Assembly (NCBI GenBank): GCA_947034885.2 | Contig: OX344750.2 | Coordinates: 31,730,821-31,794,820, forward strand | Origin: Thuidium tamariscinum | Lineage: Eukaryota > Streptophyta > Bryopsida > Hypnales > Thuidiaceae | Length of the DNA stretch: 64,000 bases | Direction of reading: 5' to 3' | Shown: positions 12,432-23,099 of the stretch, piece after piece | Layout: every line of letters begins with the position of its first letter | Position numbering within the stretch: the first letter of the stretch is position 1 | Notes under the pieces: model-generated | What the model was told of the DNA's origin: nothing | The model's database searches: none | Seen by the model: the letters and a program-made list of their open reading frames with translations, nothing else | Program-made: the position numbers and the translations under genes

Positions 12432-14304
12432 ATGGGGCCTCGGATACTAGATGCAGTCATGACTGACGAGGATTACGAAGCTTTGAGGAAGAAGCTCTTG
12501 GAGACCTACTCCGTGCGACCCACGCTTTTGGATTCGACGGTGAAAAGATTGGTGGATTGGCATTGCCTCGAGACCTCCTGCTTCTTAGACAATACGGTTT
12601 TCGACAGGCGGGAGAAATGGATGAGGCATCACCAGCGCTTTCACAACCGGATGTGCGGCAGCGACAGGGGCTACCCAAAAGAAATGGATGCGAGACAGTT
12701 TATCCAAGAGCATGCTCGTCGAGAGAACACCAGGGGCGGGATTGCCGGTGCCGGAGGATCTGCAGGTCTAATGCCACTCATCGCAACTCGTGCAGGACCA
12801 TATTCTCAAATCTCAGGAGCTGCGCGTGTAATTCCTCCAAATTATGCTGCTCCGAGTTCTTCCACCTCAGGAGCTATTCCAGGAGCTTTTCCGAGTAGCG
12901 TTACTGCACATTCTCCAAGCTCAGGAGCTCTTCTTAATTCTGTCGCTGCTAGGCGCCGTGGTCCTCGTGGTCCATATCGTCCGCGTGAAAACAAGGCTGC
13001 TCGTCGAGAGGAGCATCGTGATCAGGGTATCGGTTTGGTAAACATTGCGGGGGGTCTACAGGACGAACCTGAATCTTTCGAGACTTTGGACGCCGCCAAA
13101 AGGGAGATACTGATGCAGCAACTTAGCCATAATTTACAGGCGGTGTCTCGGATCAACGCGGATAGTGTGCGTATCATGCAAATCCTTGGTATGCTACCAA
13201 CGTCCAACCCATGCCAGGCATATTGTTTTTATTGTCATTGATTTGTTGCAGTGAACAATTCCAGTCCCCAACTAGATATATTATTGTTGTTTGCTTCAAA
13301 AGGCGCGGTAGATTTTCGATCTCTCTTCTTTTCCAGAGTTGATGGTACGGTCTATGGATGCCTGTTACGAATTAGCTATTTATTGAAGACTGCTAAATTA
13401 TCCACTGTTGAAACAATACATGTAGAGTATGCTCTGTGGAGAGAATTGATTAGCGTATCGGAAGATTCAGGGAGTGTAATGATGGTAAACCAATATTAAA
13501 AAGCAACATGAAGATACTAATTTAAACTCTTGTTTTTTTTTAAACTTGAAAGAACATCCCAAACCAGGTTATTGATTTCATGTTGTGTTAAGAAGCTACT
13601 GGTTTTGATATTGGCAGACGCTCTGCTTTGGCAAGTGATATTATAGGATGCAATCTACTACACATGTAATTGGCAATTAAGGCGTGGCTAATTATGGTTT
13701 CATGACAGGCTTGCCATCAACTAACTGGGAGAGCAAGATTCGTCCTCCAGCGGGAGGCAAACGTCCCAGAGAAAGTCCCGACACGCGAGCTCAAGGATAT
13801 CCCACAACTAGAGTTGCTACACCAGCGCCGCTTCCAACTTGGGTCGACAGGAAAGCATTGGCCAGTACTTCTCGGGGAACACGGGGACTTCAAGCTGACC
13901 AGTCGAAGCTTGTAGGTGCTTCACATTTTAACGAGGGTCCTGCACATCATGTATTCAAGGCTACTCCATACCCTAGCTGGGCTCCGGCACATCTTAGCCA
14001 ACATTCTAGCCAGGCGCTTGCACTTCCTATCGAGCGTCCGACTCATCCATACGAAGGTCCTCCATTTTCCATCGAGCCTCCGGCTCATCCATACGAGGCT
14101 CCTGCACTTTCTATCGAGGGTTCTGCACATCTAGCACTGACTCACATGACCCGAAGTCAGCCGGATGAGAAAGAGGAGGAAGAGAATTACAATGCGGCTT
14201 CAGATTCCGAGAGAGGAGACTCTGACCCAGGTTCTGACAGTGACTATATATACCAGGCCGAAGACGAAGATGTATCAGAGGATGCCAACGAGGTTCGTTC
14301 ATGA
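12432..14304 (+). CDS. Single zinc-finger protein related to the divergent neighbour
   Basis: Two exons, 12432-13188 and 13709-14304, joined in phase 1 (CTT G|GTATGC ... catgacag|GC TTG), give about 450 aa. ATG at 12432 is the first in-frame start. Residues C45, C50, H66 and H71 form C-x4-C-x15-H-x4-H, the exact spacing of the three fingers in the minus-strand gene. A Ser/Gly/Ala/Pro-rich linker follows (about 105-170) with repeated 'SGA' units, then a basic patch (RRRGPRGPYRPR) and a segment predicted helical by eye. Exon 2 has tandem units of the form 'HPYE-x-P...SIE' and ends in a Glu/Asp/Ser-rich tail. No homologue is recognised. The basic-then-acidic order matches the neighbour, supporting an inverted duplication. 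The 3' end may differ (see 14496-14543). Confidence 0.75.
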
Positions 14305-14495
14305 AGCTCCGATCCATGCCAAGTGTATGATTTATAATTTCATTTTCTCTTTATATTGTATAACTTATACTGTTCAATCCAATCATTGAAACCTAGAATT
14401 ATCACAGTAATATATGACTTGGTGACTCCCAATGACTTCAGATTTAAGAACAGTCAAATATTTGATTGATGTGGTTCCGTTGATCTTCTTTGCAG

Positions 14496-14543
14496 GGCCA
14501 AGTGGAGAGGAAGAATGTGAAGGTCGAAGCGCATGATGTTTGA
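14496..14543 (+). other. Possible alternative last coding exon of the plus-strand finger gene
   Basis: A good acceptor (tgatcttctttgcag) precedes 48 bases reading GQVERKNVKVEAHDV then stop, in phase 0. The preceding exon offers a phase-0 donor at 14292 (AACGAG|GTTCGT), ten bases before its own stop. If used, this replaces the last three residues by fifteen. The donor is weak, so this may be a minor isoform or chance. Confidence 0.35.
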
Positions 14544-15286
14544 TCCTGGCCTTAGAAAAGCTAGCTTCAACATATATCAGCTTAATCAATCAAGCTAGGG
14601 ATTAATTTGACTGATTAATTTTGCTGATGCTTGGAAGATATGAATGAGTTTGGGAGACTTTGGATGAGTGGGGATACGTAGAGACTTACCTGGATGGTAC
14701 ATTAGAATTGAGGGAATATGCTGTTGTTGTGGATTGTGTGGGAGATGAGATTTATCATTCAAGTTTTCTCAAAAAACATACTTTACTATTGAATGAATTA
14801 TGTCTCTTTCATGATATTCAAGATGTATTCACTGTCCAAGAGTTATGTTTTGGGAATGAATGGATTGGGATCCAACTAAAAGAATAAGAATTGAAGGACG
14901 CCAATTGTTAGACTTGCAAGTGAATAATATGCAATATTTTAGTTAGGTTGTTTTGATGGCCCATTGTAATGAAAAGACCCAATGGATTATGAAATAAACT
15001 CTTAAATGATTGTAAGATTGTAAGAATGATTGTGCAATATAGCTGCCTAGGTGTAAGAGCTAGCAACAAAGTTTTCACCATGATATAGATATATTACAAT
15101 ATATCATGTTGTGTGTTTCGCACATTAGATTTGAATGGAGCAATATGTTTTCTTGGTGGCATTTCAAATGTATGAGTAACAATTGGAGTACACTACATTC
15201 ATTTATCAACACTAGGAATAATTGACCTCAAACCAAAGCAAAACGTTCCTAACAATGACTGAATGAGAGGTTTTGTTTCCCGTTGT
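14544..15286. other. AT-rich intergenic DNA
   Basis: One open frame of about 75 codons (14660-14887, +) is present, but it lacks a splice context or a recognisable motif and I do not call it. The rest is simple AT-rich sequence up to the inverted-repeat element at 15287. Confidence 0.5.
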
Positions 15287-16013
15287 GGGTGATTGCAAGA
15301 AACACTTGTCTTTTTTTCTGTCCCCTTGACCTTTACTAGGTAGTTTTTTGCTCATAACTTTTTCATCTTTTGTTTTTTTGACTTGAAATTCTAAATGAAG
15401 ATGCACAAAAAAGTTTTACATGTTGTGTAATTTTTTCAATTTTTTCGAAATTATTTTACTATTTTTAAACTACCCCCAATTGGGTGTCTACCTTGGCCAT
15501 TTGGGGGGGTTTAGTCCTATTTTTGACCCAAAAAAGCAAATTTTGAGCTAAAAATTGGCTAGCTTGGACCTATAGTATAATTACACAATTCCTAAGAATC
15601 ATTTTTGAAAATATTAAACTGTACTACTTCCACATGTGCTCAAAGTGCACTACCAAGGTACACTTATACAGAACACAAAATATTTTTTTGAAGATGAAAT
15701 TTATTGGAAAAAAAGACTCTTTAAGTTAGAAAAAATATTTTTTTGAATTTTATTTTTTTGAATTTTTTTACTATTTTTAAAAAATCAAAGAAAAAAGTGT
15801 CTATTTTCATTGTATTTTCCATTGTCCTTTTTTTGTGCATAACTTTTAGAGGTCAATTTTCTTAGGTCTGAATTTTAAGAGACATAATATTTTCATTGCT
15901 CTTCAAATTATCCATATTTTATTTTATTTTAGAAAAATTATTCCAAAATTCACAAGACTCATGGAGAAAGGCCATTTTGAGCCAAAACCGGTAAGTGTTT
16001 CTTGCAACGATCC
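15287..16013 (-). mobile_element. 727-bp non-autonomous inverted-repeat transposon, subfamily A
   Basis: The left end begins GGGTGATTGCAAGAAACACT. The right end ends with the complementary AGTGTTTCTTGCAACGATCC. The interior matches the copies at 25293-26018 (opposite orientation) and 60331-61077, including a 'caattgggtgtctac' block. TTGT flanks both sides as a possible target duplication. No coding capacity; the transposase source is unknown. Confidence 0.82.
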
Positions 16014-16738
16014 TTGTCAGTTGTATAAATCAAAGTGATCCAACTCAATTTAATCTTTGATTTATAGAACCGAAGCATTATTTAGTATACTATTTGAGAA
16101 TCATTTAGTTTATTTAAGAAAAACCTCAAAAATGATTATTGTTATTGGCTCTCAATTCTCTTTAAACATTTGGATCAAAGAACACAAAATTCTTGACCAA
16201 AAACTAATTTCAAAACTTGTAATTTCCACATGCAGGACATAGGCTATACATTGGTGATTTGGTTTCAAATTGAGATAGTATATATTTGTATTTAAATAAA
16301 TAAATAATAGAAAGTGTAAAAATTAGTAAAATAAAAATAAAATACATTCCAAGTTATACTTTATACCAAAGTTGTGTACAAAATTAAGTAATTATTTTCT
16401 ACTGAATGAAGAATAATAAAAATAACTATTTGATTTTATATTTTATATTTACTTATATATTTAATTTAAATTAAATCCAGTTTTCAAATTGAATATGTCC
16501 CTAGTCAAATAATCATAGAGAAAAAATCCTTAGCCATCTCCTTGCCATCAATGTCAATGTAATGTAAGAGTACTTAGAGTAGCAAGAGTATTTTATCATT
16601 TTGAGAATAAGTGGTCAAATGGAAGACAAAAATTGTACTCAAACAATCAAAGTATTATTCTAGTAAGTAATGACTAATGACAAATTCCAATTATAATAAG
16701 TTCATATTCACTTTCAAGATAAATTGGGTAGTAATAAT
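16014..16738. other. AT-rich spacer between inverted-repeat elements
   Basis: Low-complexity A/T runs with no supportable gene. A 60-codon open frame at 16057-16242 looks like chance. Confidence 0.5.
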
Positions 16739-17004
16739 GGGTCGTTGCAAGAAACACTTATCCATTTTGTCTGAAAATGGCCTATTTCCATGAGTCCTAT
16801 GACTTTTGGAATAATAATTTTTTAACTAAAATAAAATATGAATAATTTGAAGGGCAATGAGAATATTATGTCTCTAAAAATTCAAACCTAAGAAAATTTT
16901 GTGTGCACCTTCATTCCAAGTTTCAAGTCAAAAAAACAAAAGATGAAAAAACTATTTGATAAAGGTTAAGGGGAGAAAAAAAAAATTCTTGCAATCAAAC
17001 ACCC
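16739..17004. mobile_element. Internally deleted copy of the 730-bp element
   Basis: It starts GGGTCGTTGCAAGAAACACT and ends TTCTTGCAATCAAACACCC, about 266 bases apart. The parts next to the ends match the 15287-16013 copy (for example the 'aattcaaacctaagaaaatt' and 'caagtcaaaaaaacaaaag' blocks). The centre is missing. TAGTA occurs at the right border and one base off on the left. Confidence 0.6.
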
Positions 17005-17029
17005 TAGTATATAATAATAATAATAAATA

Positions 17030-17300
17030 GGGTCATTGCAAGAAACACTTTAATTGTCCTATTGTCCTTAGAGAGTTTTTTTCACTCATTGTTTTTGCAT
17101 ATGAATGTTTGATTTTTAAAAATATGAGGATAAAGCACATGTGGTATTTGTAGACATTGAATAAATTTTTTCAATTTTTAAAAATTAGTTTCTTATTTTT
17201 AAATTGCTCCCATTGGAATGTCTCTTGTGCACACTTTCACATTTTGAAATTGATTTTATTTCAAGGAGTAAAAATTATCGTACATTAAGCCAAAAACAAA
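17030..17300. mobile_element. One-ended fragment of the 730-bp element
   Basis: GGGTCATTGCAAGAAACACT starts at 17030 and is followed by a diverged subfamily A-like interior ('aaattgctcccattggaatg'). No matching right end was found before the next element at 17502, so the right limit given here is approximate. Confidence 0.45.
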
Positions 17301-17501
17301 GGTTGGCAAGCATTACAAAAAAAATGACAAAGAGTCAATTTTTTTTTTAAATTTACTAAAATATAATATTTGTATCTACATATGAAGCTCTCATTCATTC
17401 TAATTGGAGTAGCGATGAAAAAATTATGGATAGTCTTATTTTTTGAGCAATTTAAGCATCTTAAAAAAAATAATATATAGAATTCAATTTTTAATGCAAT
17501 T

Positions 17502-18231
17502 GGGTCATTGCAAGAAAGGGCATCCATTTCTGTAACATTTTGGATTCAGACGCTTTTTTTTTTGGAGTACTATTTAATTAGATAGTTTTTTTTAAAAACC
17601 TGAAAAATATGTAAAATGCGTATACCTTAAAGAAGAAGGTACCCTATGAAGGAAAAGCTTTGGAAAATTCTTTAAGTATGAGAATTAGAAAAATGCCAAA
17701 ACTCATGAAAATGAGCATATTTAGATTTTAATTTGTAAAGAATAGGAAAAGTTATTTTTCTTAAATCTAAAAATTGTCCATTTGGATAGAGTTAATGGTG
17801 ATGAGATTTTACCCAAAAAATTATCTTAGTACCATCATCAATGTCAAAAAATTGCATGCAATGGGAGTGCTGTTTGCATGCATGTGGAGGACATAAAATA
17901 ATGTATTTTTAGATTTCCTTCGATAAGAATATGATTTCCTACTATGCAAATACACCATGAAAATTTCAGCTTTAAATCATTAAATTTGGGGACTCCGAAC
18001 ATAGTAAAAAACCCTAAACCTCAGTTTGTAACAAATTAAGAAAAATGATTTTTAAATATAAAATGATTTTTTTTAATTTCTGAAAAATAAGGGATGTGAA
18101 AACCATCAAGTTAGAGAGGTCCACTAATTATTTCATATTGTTAGATCTTTAGATTCAAAAGTTATAGCAGAAAAGAACAACCTCACTCCAATTGTGACAA
18201 AGAATAGGACCGGCGTTTCTTGCTATCACCC
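17502..18231. mobile_element. 730-bp inverted-repeat transposon, subfamily B
   Basis: It begins GGGTCATTGCAAGAAAGGGC and ends CGTTTCTTGCTATCACCC, flanked by AATT on both sides. The interior shares blocks with the copy at 26514-27246 ('aagaagaaggtacccta', 'gtggaggacataaaa', 'tttctgaaaaataaggga'). No coding capacity. Confidence 0.78.
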
Positions 18232-18799
18232 AATTTCTACAGTATTTTGAATTTTCTTTTTAAAAGATTAGGTGTGCTTGCTAGAAAAATCTCATTTACA
18301 AGATTATTGTATTCCAATTCTATCTTAAAGCCATTAATGATTTAGCTTTTTGTTCAATCTTAGACTTACTTCTACTTAACAATATTTTAAGGAATGAAAA
18401 TAAATTTTCTTTTAGTAATAATTTCAACTCAATTTTTAAGTTCAATGTCAAGACAATGTTCAAAAAAGCGTTTTTTTCCAACTTTGAATGCTTATGTTAT
18501 ATGTTCCAATTTGTACAATCAAACTTTGTGAAAAAATTTCTACATGATCTAAAACAAGTGAAGTACAAAATCATGGTTATATTTTCAGAATTGTTTTGTT
18601 TTCTTATATGAATGTGGCATAAATGGAAATTTTGAGTATTTTGTGATTGAAAAATGGCCTTAGAACTTTTAGGGATTAATGTGAGAAAAGTTGAATATTG
18701 ATTATTCATAATGGATGGTTCAATGAATTTTGTATGAGTTATGAATTGCAAAAACTTTCTTTTTATTTCATTTTATTATGAGCTTATAATGTGTTGTTC

Positions 18800-18815
18800 A
18801 AAATTGAAGTTTATT
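18800..18815. repeat. Left target-site duplication of the LINE
   Basis: AAAATTGAAGTTTATT. Its partner is at 19601-19614, directly after the poly-A tail; the first two A residues of the repeat merge into the tail. Confidence 0.85.
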
Positions 18816-19600
18816 CTCTATGCATCAGCTGCCATGATGGGGTTGATGAAACCATCCTCCATAGATTTTTTCATTGTGAAAAAACTCGCCACGCTTGGAA
18901 CTTTGCTCTAACCGTCGTTTATTCGGCTCTCCGAATACCAGCTACCTCGGGCACTTGGCCATCATTAACATGGCAACAGTGCATTTTAGGCTCTAAACTT
19001 CCGCGTCGTCTACACAACACAACTAACACAAGGGCTCTTCAATGTGGTCATTATTCAGAGGCTCTATTATTTGGGTGGCTTGGTTAGACCGCAACGCCAT
19101 TTGTTTCAACCACACTTCGTGGCCCATAGAGAAACTTGAACATGTGTCATGGGAGGCCCTCACTGACCACATGCGGGTGGCTTGGTTGAAGACCACCAAA
19201 CTTTGTTCAACGTATCCAGCCAATTCAGGGATCTTCCTCAAAAAATTTGACAACACTTGGCTTCAAACAGACTTCTTTGGCTCTAGAACACATCTCCAAC
19301 TCAGATGGGACTTAGTCCCTCCAAAACTAGGAGCCTTTTTCTAACACTGGCTTGGTCTCGGTCTTTCCTGCTTGCTTTGCTCCTTCTCTGCTCGCAGTCT
19401 TTGACCACAGACCCCATTCTCGCCAGTTGTTTTTATTTGCTTGCTTTGCTAGTTGTTATTTGAAAAGTAAAAAGTAGAATTGGCTTTGGCCTTTGAAAAT
19501 TTCAAAAAAAATGCTCTCCGCCAAGGCCTTTGCCTCTGGTTCGATGTACTGTTTTCCTTTTCAATGGAATTTGGTCCATTTGTTTAAAAAAAAAAAAAAA
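18816..19600 (+). mobile_element. 5'-truncated LINE (non-LTR retrotransposon) tail
   Basis: The left border is the repeat AAAATTGAAGTTTATT (18800-18815). The right border is a poly-A run of about 17 followed by the same word (19601-19614). Truncation at the 5' end, a 3' poly-A and a 14-16 base target duplication are the signature of target-primed LINE insertion. It encodes, in two overlapping frames, the zinc-binding segment found at the C-terminus of plant LINE reverse transcriptases (C-x2-C...ETILHRFFHC...W), then WVAWLDRNAICFNH and similar text. The frame change near 19050-19080 makes it a dead copy. Confidence 0.85.
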
Positions 19601-19614
19601 AATTGAAGTTTATT
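19601..19614. repeat. Right target-site duplication of the LINE
   Basis: AATTGAAGTTTATT, an exact match to 18802-18815. About 40 bases further right the words 'attatgagcttataatgt' and 'cagaattgaag' repeat the sequence left of the insertion, so the target region itself already held a short duplication. Confidence 0.8.
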
Positions 19615-19817
19615 ATTGACATTTAGTTTTATTATGAGCTTATAATGTATTATTCAGAATTGAAGATTATTATGGACTATTGCTATAGCCAATGTAGAAG
19701 GCTAATCATTCTAAGATAAGTAAGGCTATGTAATTAATTGAAGACCATGGCCGAATAGGTAAATTTGCACATAATTGTGTGTGATTATAGAAATTGCAAT
19801 TGAAAAATGAATATTAT

Positions 19818-20508
19818 TTAACCCCTAAAGCCTTGAGGTGCGTTTTTTGGCATTATAATTTTTTGGGGCAACTCACTACGAATGGAGTTTTTATTTTTTT
19901 TCACTAAAATTCTTACACAAGATGTGCCCAAGGAGTAGCTTTAAGGCCCAACAATTTTGTAACTATTGATTTTGTAATTCAAAAGTTATTGCATGATATA
20001 TCGTTTTCTTTACTCGGAGGGCATCCCGGGCAGCTGAAAAAACTTCTTAAAAAAATCTTTTTTTTCAAAAGTGAAAGTTCAAATTGATTATTTAGGTTTT
20101 TGCAGACATGGAAAGCTTTATTCCATCCCATTTGAAAGTTCAAAAATTCCATACCTACCTGCAAACTAAAATTGCTCATAACTTTTGACTCCTTAATCCA
20201 AATGGAATGAAACAAAGCTTTCCATGTCTGTAAAAGCCTAAAAAATCAATTTGAAATTTCACTTTTTGAAAAAAAGTTTTTTTAAAGAAGTTTTTCCGGG
20301 TTGCCCTCTAAGTAAAGAAAACAACATATCATGCCATAACTTTTTAACCACAAAGTCAAAAGTTATGAAAATTGTCGGGCCTTAAAGCTACTCCTTAGGC
20401 AAATCTTGTGTAAAAATTTCAGCAAAAAAAAATAAAAACTCCATTTGTAGTGAGTTGCCCAAAAAATTTATAATGCCAAAAAACGCACCTCAAGGCTTTA
20501 GGGATTAA
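19818..20508. mobile_element. Foldback piggyBac-like MITE with TTAA borders
   Basis: It starts TTAACCCCTAAAGCCTTGAG and ends CTCAAGGCTTTAGGGATTAA. The two arms (each about 300 bases) are near-perfect complements across almost the whole element, for example 'ggtgcgttttttggcatt' and 'aatgccaaaaaacgcacc'. The turn lies near 20130-20190. TTAA at both borders with C-rich ends is how piggyBac-type elements insert. The transcript would form a long hairpin. Confidence 0.75.
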
Positions 20509-20570
20509 GAAAGATTTAGAATTTCTAGTACGGAGTATTATATAATTTAGATTTATCCATGAAGTGCTTT

Positions 20571-21138
20571 AACATCCAATTTTTGGACAATATACTAATT
20601 GAAAATCAAATTTCTTTCTCATTACAGCTTGGATAAAAGTCATGTTAATTTTTAGAGATACTTTATGAATTTTTTGTCCTATCCAAACTTTGGATTTGGT
20701 GTTATTAATTAAAGTACGTATTTTTTTTAAATAACAAATGTGAAAGTATGTCAAGTGGTTGACTAAGCCAAAATTGCATTAACTCTAATTCAAACTTGGA
20801 ATTGCAAAAAAAAGGTCATAGTCTAATCAAAAGAAAACAAAACTTCAAAAGATCTCCATGTCAAGAGAACCTCATTTCGAATCCATTCCTACAAAATTTA
20901 CTCAAAAATAAAAATATTTTGTTTGTCATTGAATTAAGAAGAAATTTGAATTTTTCCTTTCAAAATTTATAGAAAGATGTTAGTGATAGCATTGATGAAT
21001 TTAACCATATGGATAGAATCTAAAATTCAAAGTCTACAACTTTCATTTGCATTTTAGTTTCAAAATATTTTTCCAAATAATACTACATGATGATTTTTCT
21101 AAAATTGTCAATTCTAGAGATGAGTCTCGACACTTAGA
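20571..21138. repeat. Dispersed direct repeat, copy 1 (about 565 bp)
   Basis: It matches 29007-29569 in the same orientation, from 'tccaatttttggacaat' (here) and 'tccaatatttggacaat' (there) to 'tgagtctcgacacttag' and 'tgagtctggacgcttag'. Similarity is high but interrupted by small indels. No terminal inverted repeats or genes seen. Confidence 0.7.
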
Positions 21139-21182
21139 AGTTTATACAAGTAAAAATAAATAAAAGCGAATCATAGTCATTA

Positions 21183-21388
21183 TCAAACTTTATAGATTGA
21201 ATTGAAAATAATAAGTGTATTTCTTAAAATTGACCACACATCAAATTCTATAATATGCTTGCTTTAATTCATTGCTTCTAGTGTGTCAAACTTTATAGAT
21301 TGAATTGAAAATAATAAGTGTGTTTCTTAAAATTGACCACACAACAAATTCTATAATATGCTTGCTTTAATTCAGTGCTTCTAGTGTG
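21183..21388. repeat. Two-copy tandem repeat, unit 103 bp
   Basis: Units 21183-21285 and 21286-21388 differ at only a few bases (for example 'agtgtatttc' versus 'agtgtgtttc'). This looks like a recent tandem duplication in non-coding DNA. Confidence 0.88.
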
Positions 21389-21699
21389 TTTTTTAACAAT
21401 TTACGGTCAAATTGCACCAAAATAATGGCCCTCCACCAAGCCCTTACAACATAGAAAGTAAAATTTTGGATGAAATCACCAATAAACTCCAAGCTAAAAA
21501 GTATAATGGATGAAATAGCCAGATAATGAATAAAAACAAAATTATGGACATGTGATATGTGCCCCAAAGTACTCCCTACTACCTTTGTACTATTCCAATA
21601 CTAATTCAATGTTAACGCAATATAGTACTAAACATCTACTATTGCAAAACAAAAATAGTACTACAACAAATCTGTTTCAATGGAAACACAATGTTTATA

Positions 21700-22428
21700 T
21701 TAACCCCTAAACGACGGGCCTATGACCACTGGTTTGAAGACTCCTCCTCCGTCACTCAATTTGTTACCATTTCAGTCATGTCTGAAAATTTTTATTTTTA
21801 TTTTTCAGAGATGAAAGTACATCTCTTCTATACTCCACAAAAATTTCAGATTCTTTTGAGGAAAATTGATTTTCATGATAGTTTTTGAAGAAAAAGTGAA
21901 GAAAAAATAATAGAAAATAGAAAATAATCTCAAAAAATCTGAAAATTTCACCATGTGTGTACATTATAGTGACAAACGTTATGGTGTAAACTCAACTTCC
22001 ATGTACACCTATTTCTAGGCTGCAGTGGACATTAAAAATGCAACCAAAATTCAAATTGCAATAAAACATTCGATTTTACGGATTTTTCCAAAATTCAAAT
22101 TGGAGTAGAAACTAGAAGTGAGGACCTTCATTTTGTTAGTTGGGCTCAAATTCAGAAAATGTCATTTTCAAGGAGAAATTTCAAATTAACTCGATTTCTC
22201 AAAATACACTAAAACAACAAATTCTGCCATCCGTTTTTGGTAATTACTTCTCAACCACATGAAATCAAACATCAGTCAGACTAAAAACTCAGTTGTACAC
22301 TCTTCGTAACTCAACATGCAAGGGCATTAAAAAAAATACGGATGAAAAAACTACTGTTCAACTCTTCTTTTGGCCCCCTGCAGTCATCCAAACGCCACAG
22401 AATGGCATTGGCGTCGCTTAGGGGTTAA
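21700..22428. mobile_element. 729-bp piggyBac-like element with TTAA borders
   Basis: The left end reads TTAACCCCTAAACGACG. The right end, complemented, reads TTAACCCCTAAGCGACG. TTAA is present at both outer edges. The interior is AT-rich without an open frame, so this is a non-autonomous copy of the same end type as 19818-20508 and 52354-53307. Confidence 0.75.
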
Positions 22429-22706
22429 AACAGTATTGCCATTGCCATAATGTTTCTCTATTGCAACAAGAAACTTTCAATTGATTATATTGCATGAACA
22501 TTAAAACAATACTATTTCAATGGGGAATTACTTTCCTGATGAGTCAATGTGCTAATATGATATTTTCAATCCACTATATCATGGATGAATGTTGAAATTT
22601 GGAGCAGCACTATTAAGAACATTTAGCATTCAGCCACATTGTTCATTTTACAAAAAATGAAACAACAAACAAAACTGATTGCTTCTCAGTCTGCCCCATG
22701 CCAGCC

Positions 22707-23099
22707 TCAGTCAATTTGATTATCTCGAAGCAGAAGGTTGAATCGCACCAACTCCTCCACGTTTCGTTTCATCTCCTGCGCCTCTTTCTCCATCTCTTGC
22801 ACCTTCACCTGCAACTCCTTCACTGTTTGCTCTAACTGCTCTCGCTCTTGCCTGGCCCTCCGCAACTCCTCCTGCAAAGCCTTCACGTGTTGCTCCACCT
22901 GCTCTTGTTCTCGCTGCTTCTGGCTCACTTGGTCCAGAACCTCGTCGGTGAAGTCCAACTGTTTCTGATTCAACTCAAAGAGATCCATGTAATCACGGAT
23001 CCAAGATTTCTCCTGCTGCTTGCTCTCACTCTTCACCGCCTGCAACTCCAACTCCAAGGCGCGGTTGCGCCACGCAAGGGCACTGGTTAAAGCTGCCAT
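22707..23099 (-). CDS. Small coiled-coil protein, 130 aa
   Basis: A single uninterrupted frame from ATG at 23099 to TGA at 22707, with much higher G+C than its surroundings. Residues about 20-120 form an almost continuous Gln/Glu/Lys-rich heptad pattern (for example LEQTVKELQVKVQEMEKEAQ), so a long parallel or antiparallel coiled coil is expected. The N-terminus MAALTSALAWRNRALELELQ is also helical. No signal peptide, membrane segment or catalytic motif. The function is unknown. It stands alone, flanked by transposons on the 22.4-kb side. An intron-less copy of a longer gene is possible. Confidence 0.65.
   Translation of the reverse strand: MAALTSALAWRNRALELELQAVKSESKQQEKSWIRDYMDLFELNQKQLDFTDEVLDQVSQKQREQEQVEQHVKALQEELRRARQEREQLEQTVKELQVKVQEMEKEAQEMKRNVEELVRFNLLLRDNQID

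Noticed and set aside
14660..14887. 75-codon plus-strand open frame after the finger gene
   Set aside because: No convincing ATG context, no motif, AT-rich codons and no phase-matched splice sites toward the finger gene.
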